DNA of 64,000 nt from UBA1275 sp002323515 (GTDB lineage: Bacteria; Bacteroidota; Rhodothermia; Balneolales; Balneolaceae): the NCBI GenBank assembly GCA_964007875.1, contig CAXGAH010000007.1:1-64000 (forward strand), in the 5' to 3' direction. Made by a program: the position numbers and the translations under genes. Positions 19,401-27,748 of the stretch are shown one piece after another (positions within the stretch are counted from its first letter, which is position 1; every line of letters starts with the position of its first letter). The notes under the pieces were generated by a model, which was not told the origin of the DNA, ran no database searches, and worked only from the letters and a program-made list of their open reading frames with translations.

Positions 19401-19698
19401 ATTAGAGGCTATATTTAACATGATTTTTGGTAGTAATGATGATGATCGTCAAGGCATCGTCAGAAACCCAGAGGTTACCGTAATGTCACGTCTTTATGGA
19501 GCAGGTCGTTACTTGGGTAATGATATCGATGGTCCAGGCGTTACTGAGCAAAATCTATTACGATTAGCCAAGGAGGCAGTTACAGAAGCAATGGAAACTA
19601 TTGAAGGATTCTTAGAAGAAGATTGGCCAGCATACGAGACTGTAGTTAATGAGGCCGATTTAAGCCCTTTTAAGTCACTTACAGGTGAGGATAACTAA
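16474..19698 (+). CDS. Secreted BNR/sortilin-repeat beta-propeller protein
   Basis: A 1074-residue protein with a signal peptide (residues 1-24, cleavage near MLTAQQ). Many copies of the BNR/Asp-box type motif S-D-G-G-x-W/F follow, for example YKTTDGGKTW, FMTLDGGETW, YRSEDGGFSW, ISHDGGITW, ITTDGGENW and FTIDGGDNW, indicating one or two beta-propellers over about residues 30-740. A final alpha-helical, Glu/Ala-rich region (about 890-1060) contains a YxNDxDGPG-like LGNDIDGPGVTEQNL segment. Related proteins are annotated only as VPS10/sortilin-like or glycosyl-hydrolase-like; no sialidase catalytic set was recognised. It is followed 8 bp later by the sterol-desaturase gene. Confidence 0.85.
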   Translation: MKVLQRIFLFNVALVVTLSTMLTAQQVDMELLKSIEPRNIGPAGMSGRITAIDVVESNHDIMYAGSASGGIWKSMSGGVAWEPIFDDYGVASIGAIDIYQASPDIVWVGTGEGNPRNSQTSGAGVYRSLDGGRSFEFTGLEGVRNIHRIIVHPTDPNTVWVGGQGDAWADSEHRGVYKTTDGGKTWDKILYVNSRTGVGDMVMDPSNPNKILVNMWEFRRWPWFFKSGGEGSGMFMTLDGGETWNEITDEDGMPEGELGRMGIAFSSSKPNIVYAIIESSANAIYRSEDGGFSWELRQTVKDDSDVGNRPFYYSEIYVDPFNENRVFSIFTYMSVSEDGAKSFESLYPFYNWVHPDHHAFWMSPTNPGFIVQGNDGGLNISHDGGITWRFAENIPVGQYYHVNVDMEIPYNVYGGMQDNGSWEGPAYVWRDGGIRNAYWDELFFGDGFDVMMDPSDSRYLYAMSQQGNVGRVDRKTGTARFVKPTHPDGENLRFNWNAAINFDPFDEETIYFGSQYVHISTDRGESWTIISPDLTTNDTTKQMQHESGGLTMDATGAENHTTILAIEPSPVEANVIWVGTDDGNIQITTDGGENWTNTADNFKDIPEGSYVAQVKASRFNAGEAVAVINNYRRGDWTPYLVHTTNYGKKWTNIVEGKGLEGYALSFVQDLVESNLMFVGTEFGLYFTIDGGDNWTRWTNGYPTVSTYDMVIHPREHDLVIGTFGRSFWVFDDIRPLRELAAAGLDELNKPIKVFSSPNAYLANWRQAMGTRFAADAMYSGDNRPRGAMITYSVNRELSKKSEKADAPANSSRSWGRRESDEEQVKVAIFNESDENIRNFEVTPEHNGVNRMQWGLDRKGMQRPSRRAVRPNMPEPRGGSVLPGTYKIVMSYAGSKDSTMVTVHYDPRIEMPMEALEATAELEDEAGTLGAELAEAVQSLVTAESIMKVNKGLIDADPRSADELKAVRDAHKATTEELEAIFNMIFGSNDDDRQGIVRNPEVTVMSRLYGAGRYLGNDIDGPGVTEQNLLRLAKEAVTEAMETIEGFLEEDWPAYETVVNEADLSPFKSLTGEDN

Positions 19699-19706
19699 TC
19701 CAAACT

Positions 19707-20561
19707 ATGGAATCGTTTATCGATTTTTTTGAACATATACCTTCCACCTTTCGTGCTGGAATTTTGGTGGGAGGTATTCTCATTTTTTGGATTATTGAGG
19801 GAGCATTTCCACTCTTTGAAATCGGCTACCAAAAAGTACGACACGCGCTAATCAACGGAGTACTAACTCTGTTTTTCGTCCTCATTGGACTGGGCTTTGC
19901 CGGGATACTTTTGTGGAGTTCTGATTGGGTAAGTACTCAGCAAATAGGACTGATACACTGGATTACGATGCCGTTATGGGTACAGGCTATTTTGGCTGTT
20001 CTGTTACTTGATTTCTTTGGTGCTTATTTGGTGCATTTGGTCGAACATAAAGTAAAATTTCTATGGAAGTTTCACTTGGTTCATCATAGCGATACTCATG
20101 TGGATGTGACCACCGGGCTAAGACATCATCCAGGAGAAGCTTTATTTCGAATGCTTTTTACAATACTTGGTGTAATTGTGGTAGGTGCCCCGATTTGGAT
20201 GGTATTTTTATACCAAACCTGTTCTGCTTTCTTTACTCATTTTAATCATGCTAATATTCGTTTACCATTGAAAATGGATCGAAGGCTATCGTGGGTTTTA
20301 GTAACCCCAAACATGCATAAGGTGCATCATCACTATACTCAGCCTTATACAGATACCAATTATGGTAATATATTTGCTATTTGGGATCGCCTATTTGGTA
20401 CTTTTGCTCAGGTAGATGACTCCACTAAATTAATTTATGGTATTGACACGCACATGGATCCTAAGGAACATGAAGATGTGGCTAATTTGCTTAAAATCCC
20501 TTTTCAGCCCTATAGACCTCCAAAAGGCTCTAAGTTTTCTGAAACCACAAAAAATGAATAG
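19707..20561 (+). CDS. Sterol desaturase / fatty acid hydroxylase family membrane enzyme
   Basis: A 284-residue polytopic protein with about five hydrophobic segments in the first 190 residues and the histidine clusters that bind a di-iron centre: HLVEH near residue 113, HLVHHSDTHVD near 126, HHPGE, HFNHANI, and NMHKVHHHY near 209. This fits the fatty-acid-hydroxylase superfamily, whose members oxidise lipids in the membrane. Whether it acts on a hopanoid, sterol-like lipid, fatty acid or carotenoid cannot be told. The start is 8 bp after the beta-propeller gene, so the two probably share a transcript. Confidence 0.9.
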   Translation: MESFIDFFEHIPSTFRAGILVGGILIFWIIEGAFPLFEIGYQKVRHALINGVLTLFFVLIGLGFAGILLWSSDWVSTQQIGLIHWITMPLWVQAILAVLLLDFFGAYLVHLVEHKVKFLWKFHLVHHSDTHVDVTTGLRHHPGEALFRMLFTILGVIVVGAPIWMVFLYQTCSAFFTHFNHANIRLPLKMDRRLSWVLVTPNMHKVHHHYTQPYTDTNYGNIFAIWDRLFGTFAQVDDSTKLIYGIDTHMDPKEHEDVANLLKIPFQPYRPPKGSKFSETTKNE

Positions 20562-20584
20562 CTAATCAATAAAAATTGGATTCC

Positions 20585-20602
20585 CATTATTGGCCAATAA
20601 TG
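20585..20602. promoter_or_regulatory. Perfect 18-bp palindrome upstream of susC
   Basis: CATTATTGGCCAATAATG is its own reverse complement. It lies 24 bp after the stop of the sterol-desaturase gene and 138 bp before susC. There is no T-run, so it does not look like a terminator. Perfect symmetry over 18 bp suggests a dimeric regulator site for the downstream locus. Confidence 0.5.
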
Positions 20603-20672
20603 AAACATTCAAATACTTGTAACTTATTACAGTTTCACTATTTGCAATTAATTAATATAAAGTGGTTATTGT

Positions 20673-20690
20673 ATTAGAAGCGCTTCCAAT
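20673..20690. promoter_or_regulatory. LacI-type operator candidate upstream of susC
   Basis: The segment reads ATTGGAAGCGCTTCTAAT on the minus strand. Its core GAAGCGCTTC (20677-20686) is a perfect palindrome with the central CG step usual for LacI/GalR-family operators. The longer sequence differs at one position from a cre-like TTGnAAnCGnTTnCAA pattern. It lies 50 bp before susC, a reasonable place to repress the carbohydrate locus. No LacI-family gene lies in the window. Confidence 0.6.
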
Positions 20691-20740
20691 TATCTGGTCA
20701 TCCAAATAAGGTTGTCTTATAATCACAAAAAAAAAACACT

Positions 20741-23700
20741 ATGAATAAACAATATGTAAAGGTATGGTCTATTGCATCTTTGTGTGCTCTAGTATCAATT
20801 TTTATTACACATGTAGGTAGTTCATTGGTACATGCTCAAGTGAGTAATTTTGAGTCAGAAACTACACAATTAGCCTATAATTCTAATGATAATTATAGAA
20901 TCATTGATGTGACAGGAACTGTTACAGACGCACAAACAGGAGAGCCAATCCCTGCAGCAAATGTTATTGTATTGGGTACAACTATTGGTACCAGTACCAA
21001 TGCTGAAGGAGAATATTCCTTAAACGTCCCAGATGATGCTGAAATTCTACAATTCAGTTATTTAGGTTATATAACAGTAGAAGTTCCTGTAAATGGTCGA
21101 TCTGTCATTGATGTAAGCCTGGAGCAAGATATACTGTTTTTGGATGACCTAGTGGTAGTTGGATACGGTACTCAACAACGACAGGAAGTGACAGGAGCAA
21201 TTACTTCCGTTCGTTCTGAAGAAATTCAAAATATTCCTGTTTCTAGTTTTGAAAATGCTTTGCAAGGTAGAATGGCAGGAGTAAATGTAGCAGAGTCAAC
21301 AGGGGAGCCAGGAGCATCTCCACAGATTACTATACGTGGTACAGGTTCTATTTCAGCAGGAAATTCTCCTCTCTATGTAATAGATGGTGTTCCAATTACA
21401 ACAAATCGAAATTTACAATCCAATATTGGGAGTCAGCGTTCATCGTTTCAACCACCTAGTGCGAATCCATTAGCTACGATAAATCCAAATGATATAGAAT
21501 CTATTGAAGTTCTAAAAGATGCTTCAGCTGCTGCAATTTATGGTTCAAGGGGATCTAATGGGGTTATTTTAATTACTACTAAGCAAGGTACAGCAGGTAA
21601 AACATCTGTTAATTTTAGTTCTTATTTGGGCGTTTCCAATGTATTTAATAAGCCTGATATGATGAATGCTGAGGAGCTAATTCAATACACAAAAGAATCT
21701 CGTAACAATAATTATCTACAAGAAATAGAAGTTGGTAACCAAGCTGCTAACCCAGATTATGATCCAAATACAAATGCAGGTCGACCAAACGTATCTCATT
21801 TCTTAATTCCTGAACAGTATGTTAATTGGAATGGAACGGATACAGATTGGCTAGATTTAATTTTTAGTCCTGCATCTATGCAAAATTATGATTTATCCAT
21901 TAGCGGTGGAAATTCTAGCACGACATATGCTTTTTCTACAGGTTATTTGGACCAAGAAGGGATTATTGAAGGTTCCGCATTCCAACGTTATACACTGCGA
22001 TTGGGTTTAACGCATAAGATGAATGATGATCTTACTATTGGTGCTAACATGAATTCAGCCTTAGCCCAGCATGATCGTCTACCAGCTAATGCAGCGTATT
22101 TTGGTCAACCTCCTGGGATAGTATATTCCGCAATGGTTCATTCGCCAGTAGTAGCACCATACAATGATGATGGAACTATTAATCAACGAAATAATCAAGG
22201 CTTTTTGGGTGGTGGTACCTCATCTGCAAGTAATCCTCTAGCTATCATGAAATATATTAGCGAAGACATTCAAAATACTCGTGTTTTTGGCAATATGTTT
22301 ACAGATTACAATCTTAATGAAAATATCACATTTAAATCCTTATTGGGTTACAACGTAGAGACTATGCAGCAAAGTTTTTATAGAGGCACAGAGTTTCTCT
22401 ATAGAACACAGAGTTCTCCACAGCCATTTGCTCAAACTGGTTCGGGTAATTTATTTAATTGGATCTGGGAGAATACGGTCAATTATTCTAATAATTTTGG
22501 AATGTACCACAAGGTGAATTTGATAGCAGGTTATACTGCCCAAAAAGAACGTATTGAACGAAGTGTAATAGAGTCCAATGGGTTTACTGATGATCAAATA
22601 ACTACCATTAATGGCGGTATTGTGAATAGTGGTGAGGAAGTAATTGAGGAATGGAGTCTAGTTTCAGCTCTTGCAAGACTAAACTACGTATTTCAGGACA
22701 AATATTTATTGACAGCGACTGTTCGTTCGGATAGATCGTCTAGATTTGGTGCTAATAACCAGACTGGTATTTTTCCATCATTCTCACTTGGATGGAGAGC
22801 TAATCAAGAGAGCTTTTTAAGTGGTGTTGATGAGATTAGTGAATTGAAATTCAGAGCTAGTTATGGAGTTACTGGTAACTTTGAGATACCTAATTATGGC
22901 GCTATCGGTTTACTTGGTGGAGCTAATTATGTGGATGGTTCTTCTCAAATTAATGGTGTAGCACCGAGTACTTCCAGCAATGCTGATCTAACGTGGGAAA
23001 CTACATATCAAACAAATTTTGGTGTGGACTATGCTCTACTCAATGATAGAATTTATGGTTCAGTAGATGTATATAACTCAACCACACAAGATTTATTATT
23101 ATTTGTGACCGTACCTGCTGCAAGTGGATTTGATGTGGCTTTGACCAATATTGGTGAAGTGGAGAACAAAGGTTTTGAATTTTCTTTAACTAGTAGAAAT
23201 ATGGTAGGGCAATTCAATTGGGCTACTGATTTCAACTTTGCAGCTAATGAAAATACCGTAACTAAACTTGGTCCAGAAGGTGATGATATTCTTAGCAGTG
23301 GTGTTGCTGGTGCTCGGCATATAACCCGTATTGGTGATCCAATAGGGAGTTATTATGGATATGTTGTTGATGGTATTTACCAGAATCAAGCAGAAATTGA
23401 TGCAGCACTTGTAGATGAATTGGTCGGTTCAGGAGGTGCAAGACCTGGCGATTTTAGGTTTAAAGATATCAATGATGACGGTAAAATTACATCTGATGAT
23501 CGAACTGTAACAGGTAGTTACCATCCTGATTATACTTATGGTATAACCAATAGATTTAACTATAAAAACTTTGACTTAAACATCTTTATACAAGGTGTAA
23601 TGGGTCGTGAGGTTCTAAATTTAACAGCGCGCCACCTGAAAAATGGTGAAGCTAATTTTGGTTCCTATGCCGTTCTTAATGATCGTTGGAGATCAGAATC

Positions 23701-24034
23701 AGATCCTGGTAATGGTATACACCCAAGAGCTGATAGAAGAGGTAACACACATGGTAACAACAATAGACCATCTAGCTATCAGGTTGAAGATGGTAGTTAT
23801 CTAAAAATCAAAAATTTATCATTTGGTTATACTCTCCCAGAAGACTTCTTAAATGGTGCATTTTCACGAGCAAGGATTTATACGGCTATGACAAATTTAG
23901 CAATATTTACTGATTACATAGGATTTAATCCTGAAGTAAATATTCAAAGAAACAGCAGTCTAACACCTGGTCAGGATTATGGAGCTTATCCATTGTCTAG
24001 AACAGTTCAGGTTGGTATAGACCTCGCATTTTAA
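20741..24034 (+). CDS. SusC/RagA-family TonB-linked outer membrane transporter
   Basis: A 1097-residue outer-membrane transporter that imports oligosaccharides together with the SusD-like lipoprotein. After a signal peptide (to about residue 33) comes a CarboxypepD_reg-like beta-sandwich (about residues 60-125, DVTGTVTDAQTGEPIPAANV). The plug follows (VVVGYGTQQRQEVTGAITSV, then the LQGRMAGV and IRGTGSISAGNSPLYVIDG signatures and VLKDASAAAIYGSRGSNGV). A long barrel ends in an aromatic C-terminal residue (VGIDLAF). The leader is A-rich with no Shine-Dalgarno sequence, as is common in Bacteroidota. It is the first gene of the carbohydrate locus. The transported glycan cannot be read from sequence. 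Confidence 0.97.
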   Translation: MNKQYVKVWSIASLCALVSIFITHVGSSLVHAQVSNFESETTQLAYNSNDNYRIIDVTGTVTDAQTGEPIPAANVIVLGTTIGTSTNAEGEYSLNVPDDAEILQFSYLGYITVEVPVNGRSVIDVSLEQDILFLDDLVVVGYGTQQRQEVTGAITSVRSEEIQNIPVSSFENALQGRMAGVNVAESTGEPGASPQITIRGTGSISAGNSPLYVIDGVPITTNRNLQSNIGSQRSSFQPPSANPLATINPNDIESIEVLKDASAAAIYGSRGSNGVILITTKQGTAGKTSVNFSSYLGVSNVFNKPDMMNAEELIQYTKESRNNNYLQEIEVGNQAANPDYDPNTNAGRPNVSHFLIPEQYVNWNGTDTDWLDLIFSPASMQNYDLSISGGNSSTTYAFSTGYLDQEGIIEGSAFQRYTLRLGLTHKMNDDLTIGANMNSALAQHDRLPANAAYFGQPPGIVYSAMVHSPVVAPYNDDGTINQRNNQGFLGGGTSSASNPLAIMKYISEDIQNTRVFGNMFTDYNLNENITFKSLLGYNVETMQQSFYRGTEFLYRTQSSPQPFAQTGSGNLFNWIWENTVNYSNNFGMYHKVNLIAGYTAQKERIERSVIESNGFTDDQITTINGGIVNSGEEVIEEWSLVSALARLNYVFQDKYLLTATVRSDRSSRFGANNQTGIFPSFSLGWRANQESFLSGVDEISELKFRASYGVTGNFEIPNYGAIGLLGGANYVDGSSQINGVAPSTSSNADLTWETTYQTNFGVDYALLNDRIYGSVDVYNSTTQDLLLFVTVPAASGFDVALTNIGEVENKGFEFSLTSRNMVGQFNWATDFNFAANENTVTKLGPEGDDILSSGVAGARHITRIGDPIGSYYGYVVDGIYQNQAEIDAALVDELVGSGGARPGDFRFKDINDDGKITSDDRTVTGSYHPDYTYGITNRFNYKNFDLNIFIQGVMGREVLNLTARHLKNGEANFGSYAVLNDRWRSESDPGNGIHPRADRRGNTHGNNNRPSSYQVEDGSYLKIKNLSFGYTLPEDFLNGAFSRARIYTAMTNLAIFTDYIGFNPEVNIQRNSSLTPGQDYGAYPLSRTVQVGIDLAF

Positions 24035-24060
24035 TCGCAACGATAAATAAGGAAATAGTC

Positions 24061-25419
24061 ATGAAAAAATTAATACTTACACTACTACTCCCTTTACTGT
24101 TTATCTCATGTAGCGATGACTTTACAGTATTAGGACCAATATCTGAAAGAAATGTGGTCAACTACTACAAAACGCAATCTGATTTTGAAGTTGCCATAAA
24201 TGGAGCTTTTGATGCTTTACAATCTAATGGAACATTCGGTGTTAAATATGTTCTATTCATGGAAATGCGAGCTGATAATACAGCTAATGGTGGCGGAGCT
24301 ACCGGGTTAGCTGAGACTCTTGAAGACATCGATAAATTTGCAGAAATACCAACTGCAAGTGAATTGAATGACTCTTGGATAGCTTCCTATGATGGTATTG
24401 CAAGAGCAAATACTATTATTTCACGAATAGATGATGTTACTTTCACAAGTGATGACGTTAAAAATAGAATTAAAGGTGAAGCTCACTTCATTCGATCTAT
24501 GTTATATTATCATTTGGCAGTAATCTTTGGGAACGTACCTCTAATTACAGCTGAGGTTACAGCCCCCCAAAATATGAATCTGAATCAAGTTTCTGCTACT
24601 GAGGTGATGACTCAAATAGCTACTGACTTAACTGCTGCTGAAGGACTCTTACCTTCTACCGGTCGCGTGAGTTCAGGGGCCGCTGCCGCATTATTAGGAC
24701 GTGTACACTTACAAGCTGGTGATAAAGCGTCTGCTGTGGCACCACTCAAGCGAGTTGTATCTTCAAATGTGTATTCATTAGAAGCAAACTATGCTGATAT
24801 TTGGGGTCCAGGGAATGAAGGCAGTAGCGAAATCCTTTTTCAAGTAGAATTTATGAGTGGTAATGTTGGTGAAGGTAGTTCATTTACTGATATGTTTACT
24901 GCCTCCGGCGTAGCTGGTGGTGTTGGTGGTGGTGTTGCGCCACAAACAGTCACTCAAGACTTCATTGATTCTTACGAAGTGGGTGATTTGCGACAAGCAG
25001 CTACCCTCTCAGATAGTGCAACCGTCGAAAAATATGAAGACTCACCAAGTTCGCCATTCGATTCGGATGTAAACTGGGTAGAAATTAGATATGCAGAAGT
25101 TCTGTTGAATCTTGCTGAGGCGGTTGGTGAAGGTGCAGAAGGTTATGGTTACATTAACCAGGTGCGTGCACGTGCCGGCCTAGCAGCTATTGATGGAACA
25201 ACCCCAGGTTCTTATGATGATAAATTGCTCCAAGAGCGTAGAGTTGAGTTAGCGTTCGAAAATAAGCGCTGGCCAGATCTTCTGCGTCATGGGAAAGCAA
25301 AGAGCGTGATGGCATCACACTTGGGTATAGGTGAAGGATCAGTAACATTACTATTTCCAATACCTCAAAGCCAAATTGATGTTGCCCCAGATGAAATGTC
25401 TCAAAACGCGGGACATTAA
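24061..25419 (+). CDS. SusD/RagB-family outer membrane nutrient-binding lipoprotein
   Basis: A 452-residue partner of the SusC-like transporter. The lipoprotein signal ends LLFISC (Cys17), and the acidic SDDF right after the cysteine resembles a surface-export signal of Bacteroidota lipoproteins. SusD features follow: RANTIISRIDDV, AHFIRSMLYYHLAVIFGNVPL with the TPR-like helices, and the C-terminal block EIRYAEVLLNLAEAVGEG, INQVRARAGL, LLQERRVELAFENKRWPDLLRHGKA and LFPIPQSQIDV. It starts 26 bp after susC, and a strong terminator after it separates the pair from the downstream genes. Confidence 0.96.
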   Translation: MKKLILTLLLPLLFISCSDDFTVLGPISERNVVNYYKTQSDFEVAINGAFDALQSNGTFGVKYVLFMEMRADNTANGGGATGLAETLEDIDKFAEIPTASELNDSWIASYDGIARANTIISRIDDVTFTSDDVKNRIKGEAHFIRSMLYYHLAVIFGNVPLITAEVTAPQNMNLNQVSATEVMTQIATDLTAAEGLLPSTGRVSSGAAAALLGRVHLQAGDKASAVAPLKRVVSSNVYSLEANYADIWGPGNEGSSEILFQVEFMSGNVGEGSSFTDMFTASGVAGGVGGGVAPQTVTQDFIDSYEVGDLRQAATLSDSATVEKYEDSPSSPFDSDVNWVEIRYAEVLLNLAEAVGEGAEGYGYINQVRARAGLAAIDGTTPGSYDDKLLQERRVELAFENKRWPDLLRHGKAKSVMASHLGIGEGSVTLLFPIPQSQIDVAPDEMSQNAGH

Positions 25420-25436
25420 TTAATAAAGATGACCTT

Positions 25437-25472
25437 AACCGGGGTGCCCAAAAAGGTATCCCGGTTTTTTTT
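25437..25472 (+). terminator. Rho-independent terminator after susD
   Basis: AACCGGG (25437-25443) and CCCGGTT (25460-25466) form a 7-bp stem. An inner TGCC/GGTA partial pairing lies in the 16-nt loop, and eight T residues run from 25465 to 25472. It probably lowers expression of the downstream genes relative to susCD rather than ending the locus. Confidence 0.85.
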
Positions 25473-25545
25473 ACTTATGGAATTTTCTACTAATAAATAG
25501 ATTCTTTGTAAAACGTTTAATTAATCAAACTTAGAACCACTAATT

Positions 25546-26436
25546 ATGAAATCATTACTACTTTTGATGCTTGTTGGTCTCTTGTCCACAGGCGCTTACG
25601 CACAAATCCAAGATGGACCCTTAAATATTATTGCTGTTTTTGCTCATCCAGATGATGGGGATTCAAAAATGGGTGGGACAGCAGCTATGATGGCTAAAAT
25701 GGGACATAATGTGAAGTTTGTTTCTATTACAAATGGAGATGCAGGCCATCACGAAGAGGGTGGAGGTATGTTAGCTAAAAGAAGAAGAGCAGAGGCTCAA
25801 GAAGCTGCACGACAATTAGGAATTGCAGAGTATAAAGTATTAGATAATCATGATGGTGAACTTCTACCAGAACTACATATTCGTCAACAGGTTATTCGTG
25901 AAATACGTAATTGGAATGCGGATGTGGTATTAGGTCTTCGGCCAAATGACTATCATCCCGATCACCGTTATGCAGGTGTATTAGTACAAGATGTCGCTTA
26001 TATGGTGGTCGTGCCAAACGTGACACCGGATACTCCTCCTTTGACAAAAAATCCTGTATTTTTATACATGAATGATCGATTTCAGAAACCTAATCCATTT
26101 TCTCCTGATATTGTTATAGGAATAGATGCCGTATTTGAACAGAAAGTTAGAGGTCTAGATGCACATGAGTCACAGATGTATGAATGGCTTCCTTGGGTGG
26201 GAGGGAGATTAGATGAAGTACCAGAAAGTGCAGAAGAGCGATTTTCATATTTGATAAACTTATATACTAACCGTAGTAGCATATCCGATTTACAGAGAAT
26301 AAGTTTAGAAAAGTGGTATGGTAAAGAAAAAGCGGCCTCGTTCAGATTTGTTGAATCGTTCGAAATATGTGAATATGGCCATCAGCCAAGTGACGAAGAA
26401 ATTCGAGCAATCTTCCCAATGCTCAACGACAATTAA
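25546..26436 (+). CDS. Secreted PIG-L/LmbE family deacetylase
   Basis: A 296-residue protein with a clean signal peptide (MKSLLLLMLVGLLSTGAYAQ). The PIG-L (LmbE-like) zinc deacetylase fold follows: AHPDDGDSKMGGT with the metal-binding His and Asp near residues 34-37, ITNGDAG, and the second metal site HPDHR near residue 145. Family members remove acetyl groups, typically from N-acetylglucosamine units. Export places its action in the periplasm or outside. Its position just after susCD suggests it deacetylates the imported or surface-bound glycan; that role is inference from context. Confidence 0.9.
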   Translation: MKSLLLLMLVGLLSTGAYAQIQDGPLNIIAVFAHPDDGDSKMGGTAAMMAKMGHNVKFVSITNGDAGHHEEGGGMLAKRRRAEAQEAARQLGIAEYKVLDNHDGELLPELHIRQQVIREIRNWNADVVLGLRPNDYHPDHRYAGVLVQDVAYMVVVPNVTPDTPPLTKNPVFLYMNDRFQKPNPFSPDIVIGIDAVFEQKVRGLDAHESQMYEWLPWVGGRLDEVPESAEERFSYLINLYTNRSSISDLQRISLEKWYGKEKAASFRFVESFEICEYGHQPSDEEIRAIFPMLNDN

Positions 26437-26498
26437 AATCTTTATGTGAATCCTGTGATAAGGTTTCACTTTTTACACATACCAAATTAACCAATACT

Positions 26499-27746
26499 AT
26501 GCCTCGTAATTATTATATGGTATGGCTCATCCTGCTCACTTTTTTTGTGATTTCGTTTTTAACCAACATTATTGGTCCTTTAGTACCAGAGATTATCGAG
26601 GATTTCGAGCTTAGTCTTACCTTGGTAGCCTTGCTACCTTTCGCTTTTTTTATAGCCTATGGAGTAATGTCGATTCCTGCTGGAATACTCATAGAGCGCT
26701 ATGCCGAGAAAAAAGTCATGATTTTAGCTTTTGGAGTGGCCTTTTTTGGAGCATTACTATTTTCTTTAATCCCTAGCTATCGGGTGGCTGTATTGTCCCT
26801 ATTTTTAATTGGAACCGGTATGGCTATGCTGCAAGTAGCCATTAACCCCTTACTCCGGGTATCCGGTGGGGAAGAGCATTTTGCCTTTAATTCGTTGATT
26901 GGCCAGTTGTTTTTTGGGGCCGCTTCATTTTTAAGTCCTCTAGTGTATTCCTATTTGGTACTAAATATGGGACAAGCCGATAACGGATGGTTTCTACAAG
27001 TCTTAAGCAGTGTAGTTCCAGATAACTTACCATGGGTATCATTATACTGGCTATTTGCACTCATTTCATTAGCTATGATGGTCGTAATAGCGGTTTCTAA
27101 ATTTCCTATAGTAATTAAAACAGATGACGAAAAAATAGGTGCTTTACAAACTCACATCGATTTATTGAAGAACAAAAAAGTACTATTATTCTTCTTCGGA
27201 ATATTTTGCTACGTAGGTACCGAACAAGGTGTGGCCAACTGGATGTCAGAATTTTTATCTACCTACCATGGACTAGATCCACAAACGGAAGGTGCTTCTG
27301 CAGTGTCAACATTTTGGGGATTAATGACAGCTGGTACAGTATTAGGTCTGTTTTTGTTAAAAATTATGGACTCCCGCAAAGTACTAATTTTATTCACCTC
27401 CATCGTACTTATCTGTTTGGCTGCTGCACTATTTGGCTCAGCAAACGTAGCCAGAGTTGCATTCCCCGCTATTGGTTTCTTTATTGCTGTCATGTGGCCC
27501 ATTATTTTCTCTTTAGCCCTTAATTCCATGGAAGAACATCACGGTTCCTTTTCTGGTATTCTGGTAACAGGCATAGCTGGTGGAGCGATTGTCCCTTTAA
27601 TTGTGGGCTCACTAGGTGATGTATTTGGCCTTCGAGTCGGGATGATATTCTTATTTCTAACTTACGGATATATCTTAAGCATAGGATTTTGGGCTAATCC
27701 CATATTTACTAACAAAACCATAGAATTCGGTTCAAAAGATAATTAG
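26499..27746 (+). CDS. MFS sugar transporter (FHS-like, fucose/glucose-galactose type)
   Basis: A 415-residue inner-membrane permease with about 12 hydrophobic segments. It contains IGPLVPEI near the start, PAGILIERYAEKKVMILAFG in the first cytoplasmic loop (the MFS loop signature), and MLQVAINPLLR near residue 109, which recalls the Q--NP element of the L-fucose and glucose/galactose:H+ symporters. The ROK kinase gene begins 2 bp after its stop, so import and phosphorylation of one sugar are probably coupled. The exact sugar is not known. Confidence 0.88.
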   Translation: MPRNYYMVWLILLTFFVISFLTNIIGPLVPEIIEDFELSLTLVALLPFAFFIAYGVMSIPAGILIERYAEKKVMILAFGVAFFGALLFSLIPSYRVAVLSLFLIGTGMAMLQVAINPLLRVSGGEEHFAFNSLIGQLFFGAASFLSPLVYSYLVLNMGQADNGWFLQVLSSVVPDNLPWVSLYWLFALISLAMMVVIAVSKFPIVIKTDDEKIGALQTHIDLLKNKKVLLFFFGIFCYVGTEQGVANWMSEFLSTYHGLDPQTEGASAVSTFWGLMTAGTVLGLFLLKIMDSRKVLILFTSIVLICLAAALFGSANVARVAFPAIGFFIAVMWPIIFSLALNSMEEHHGSFSGILVTGIAGGAIVPLIVGSLGDVFGLRVGMIFLFLTYGYILSIGFWANPIFTNKTIEFGSKDN

Positions 27747-27748
27747 TC

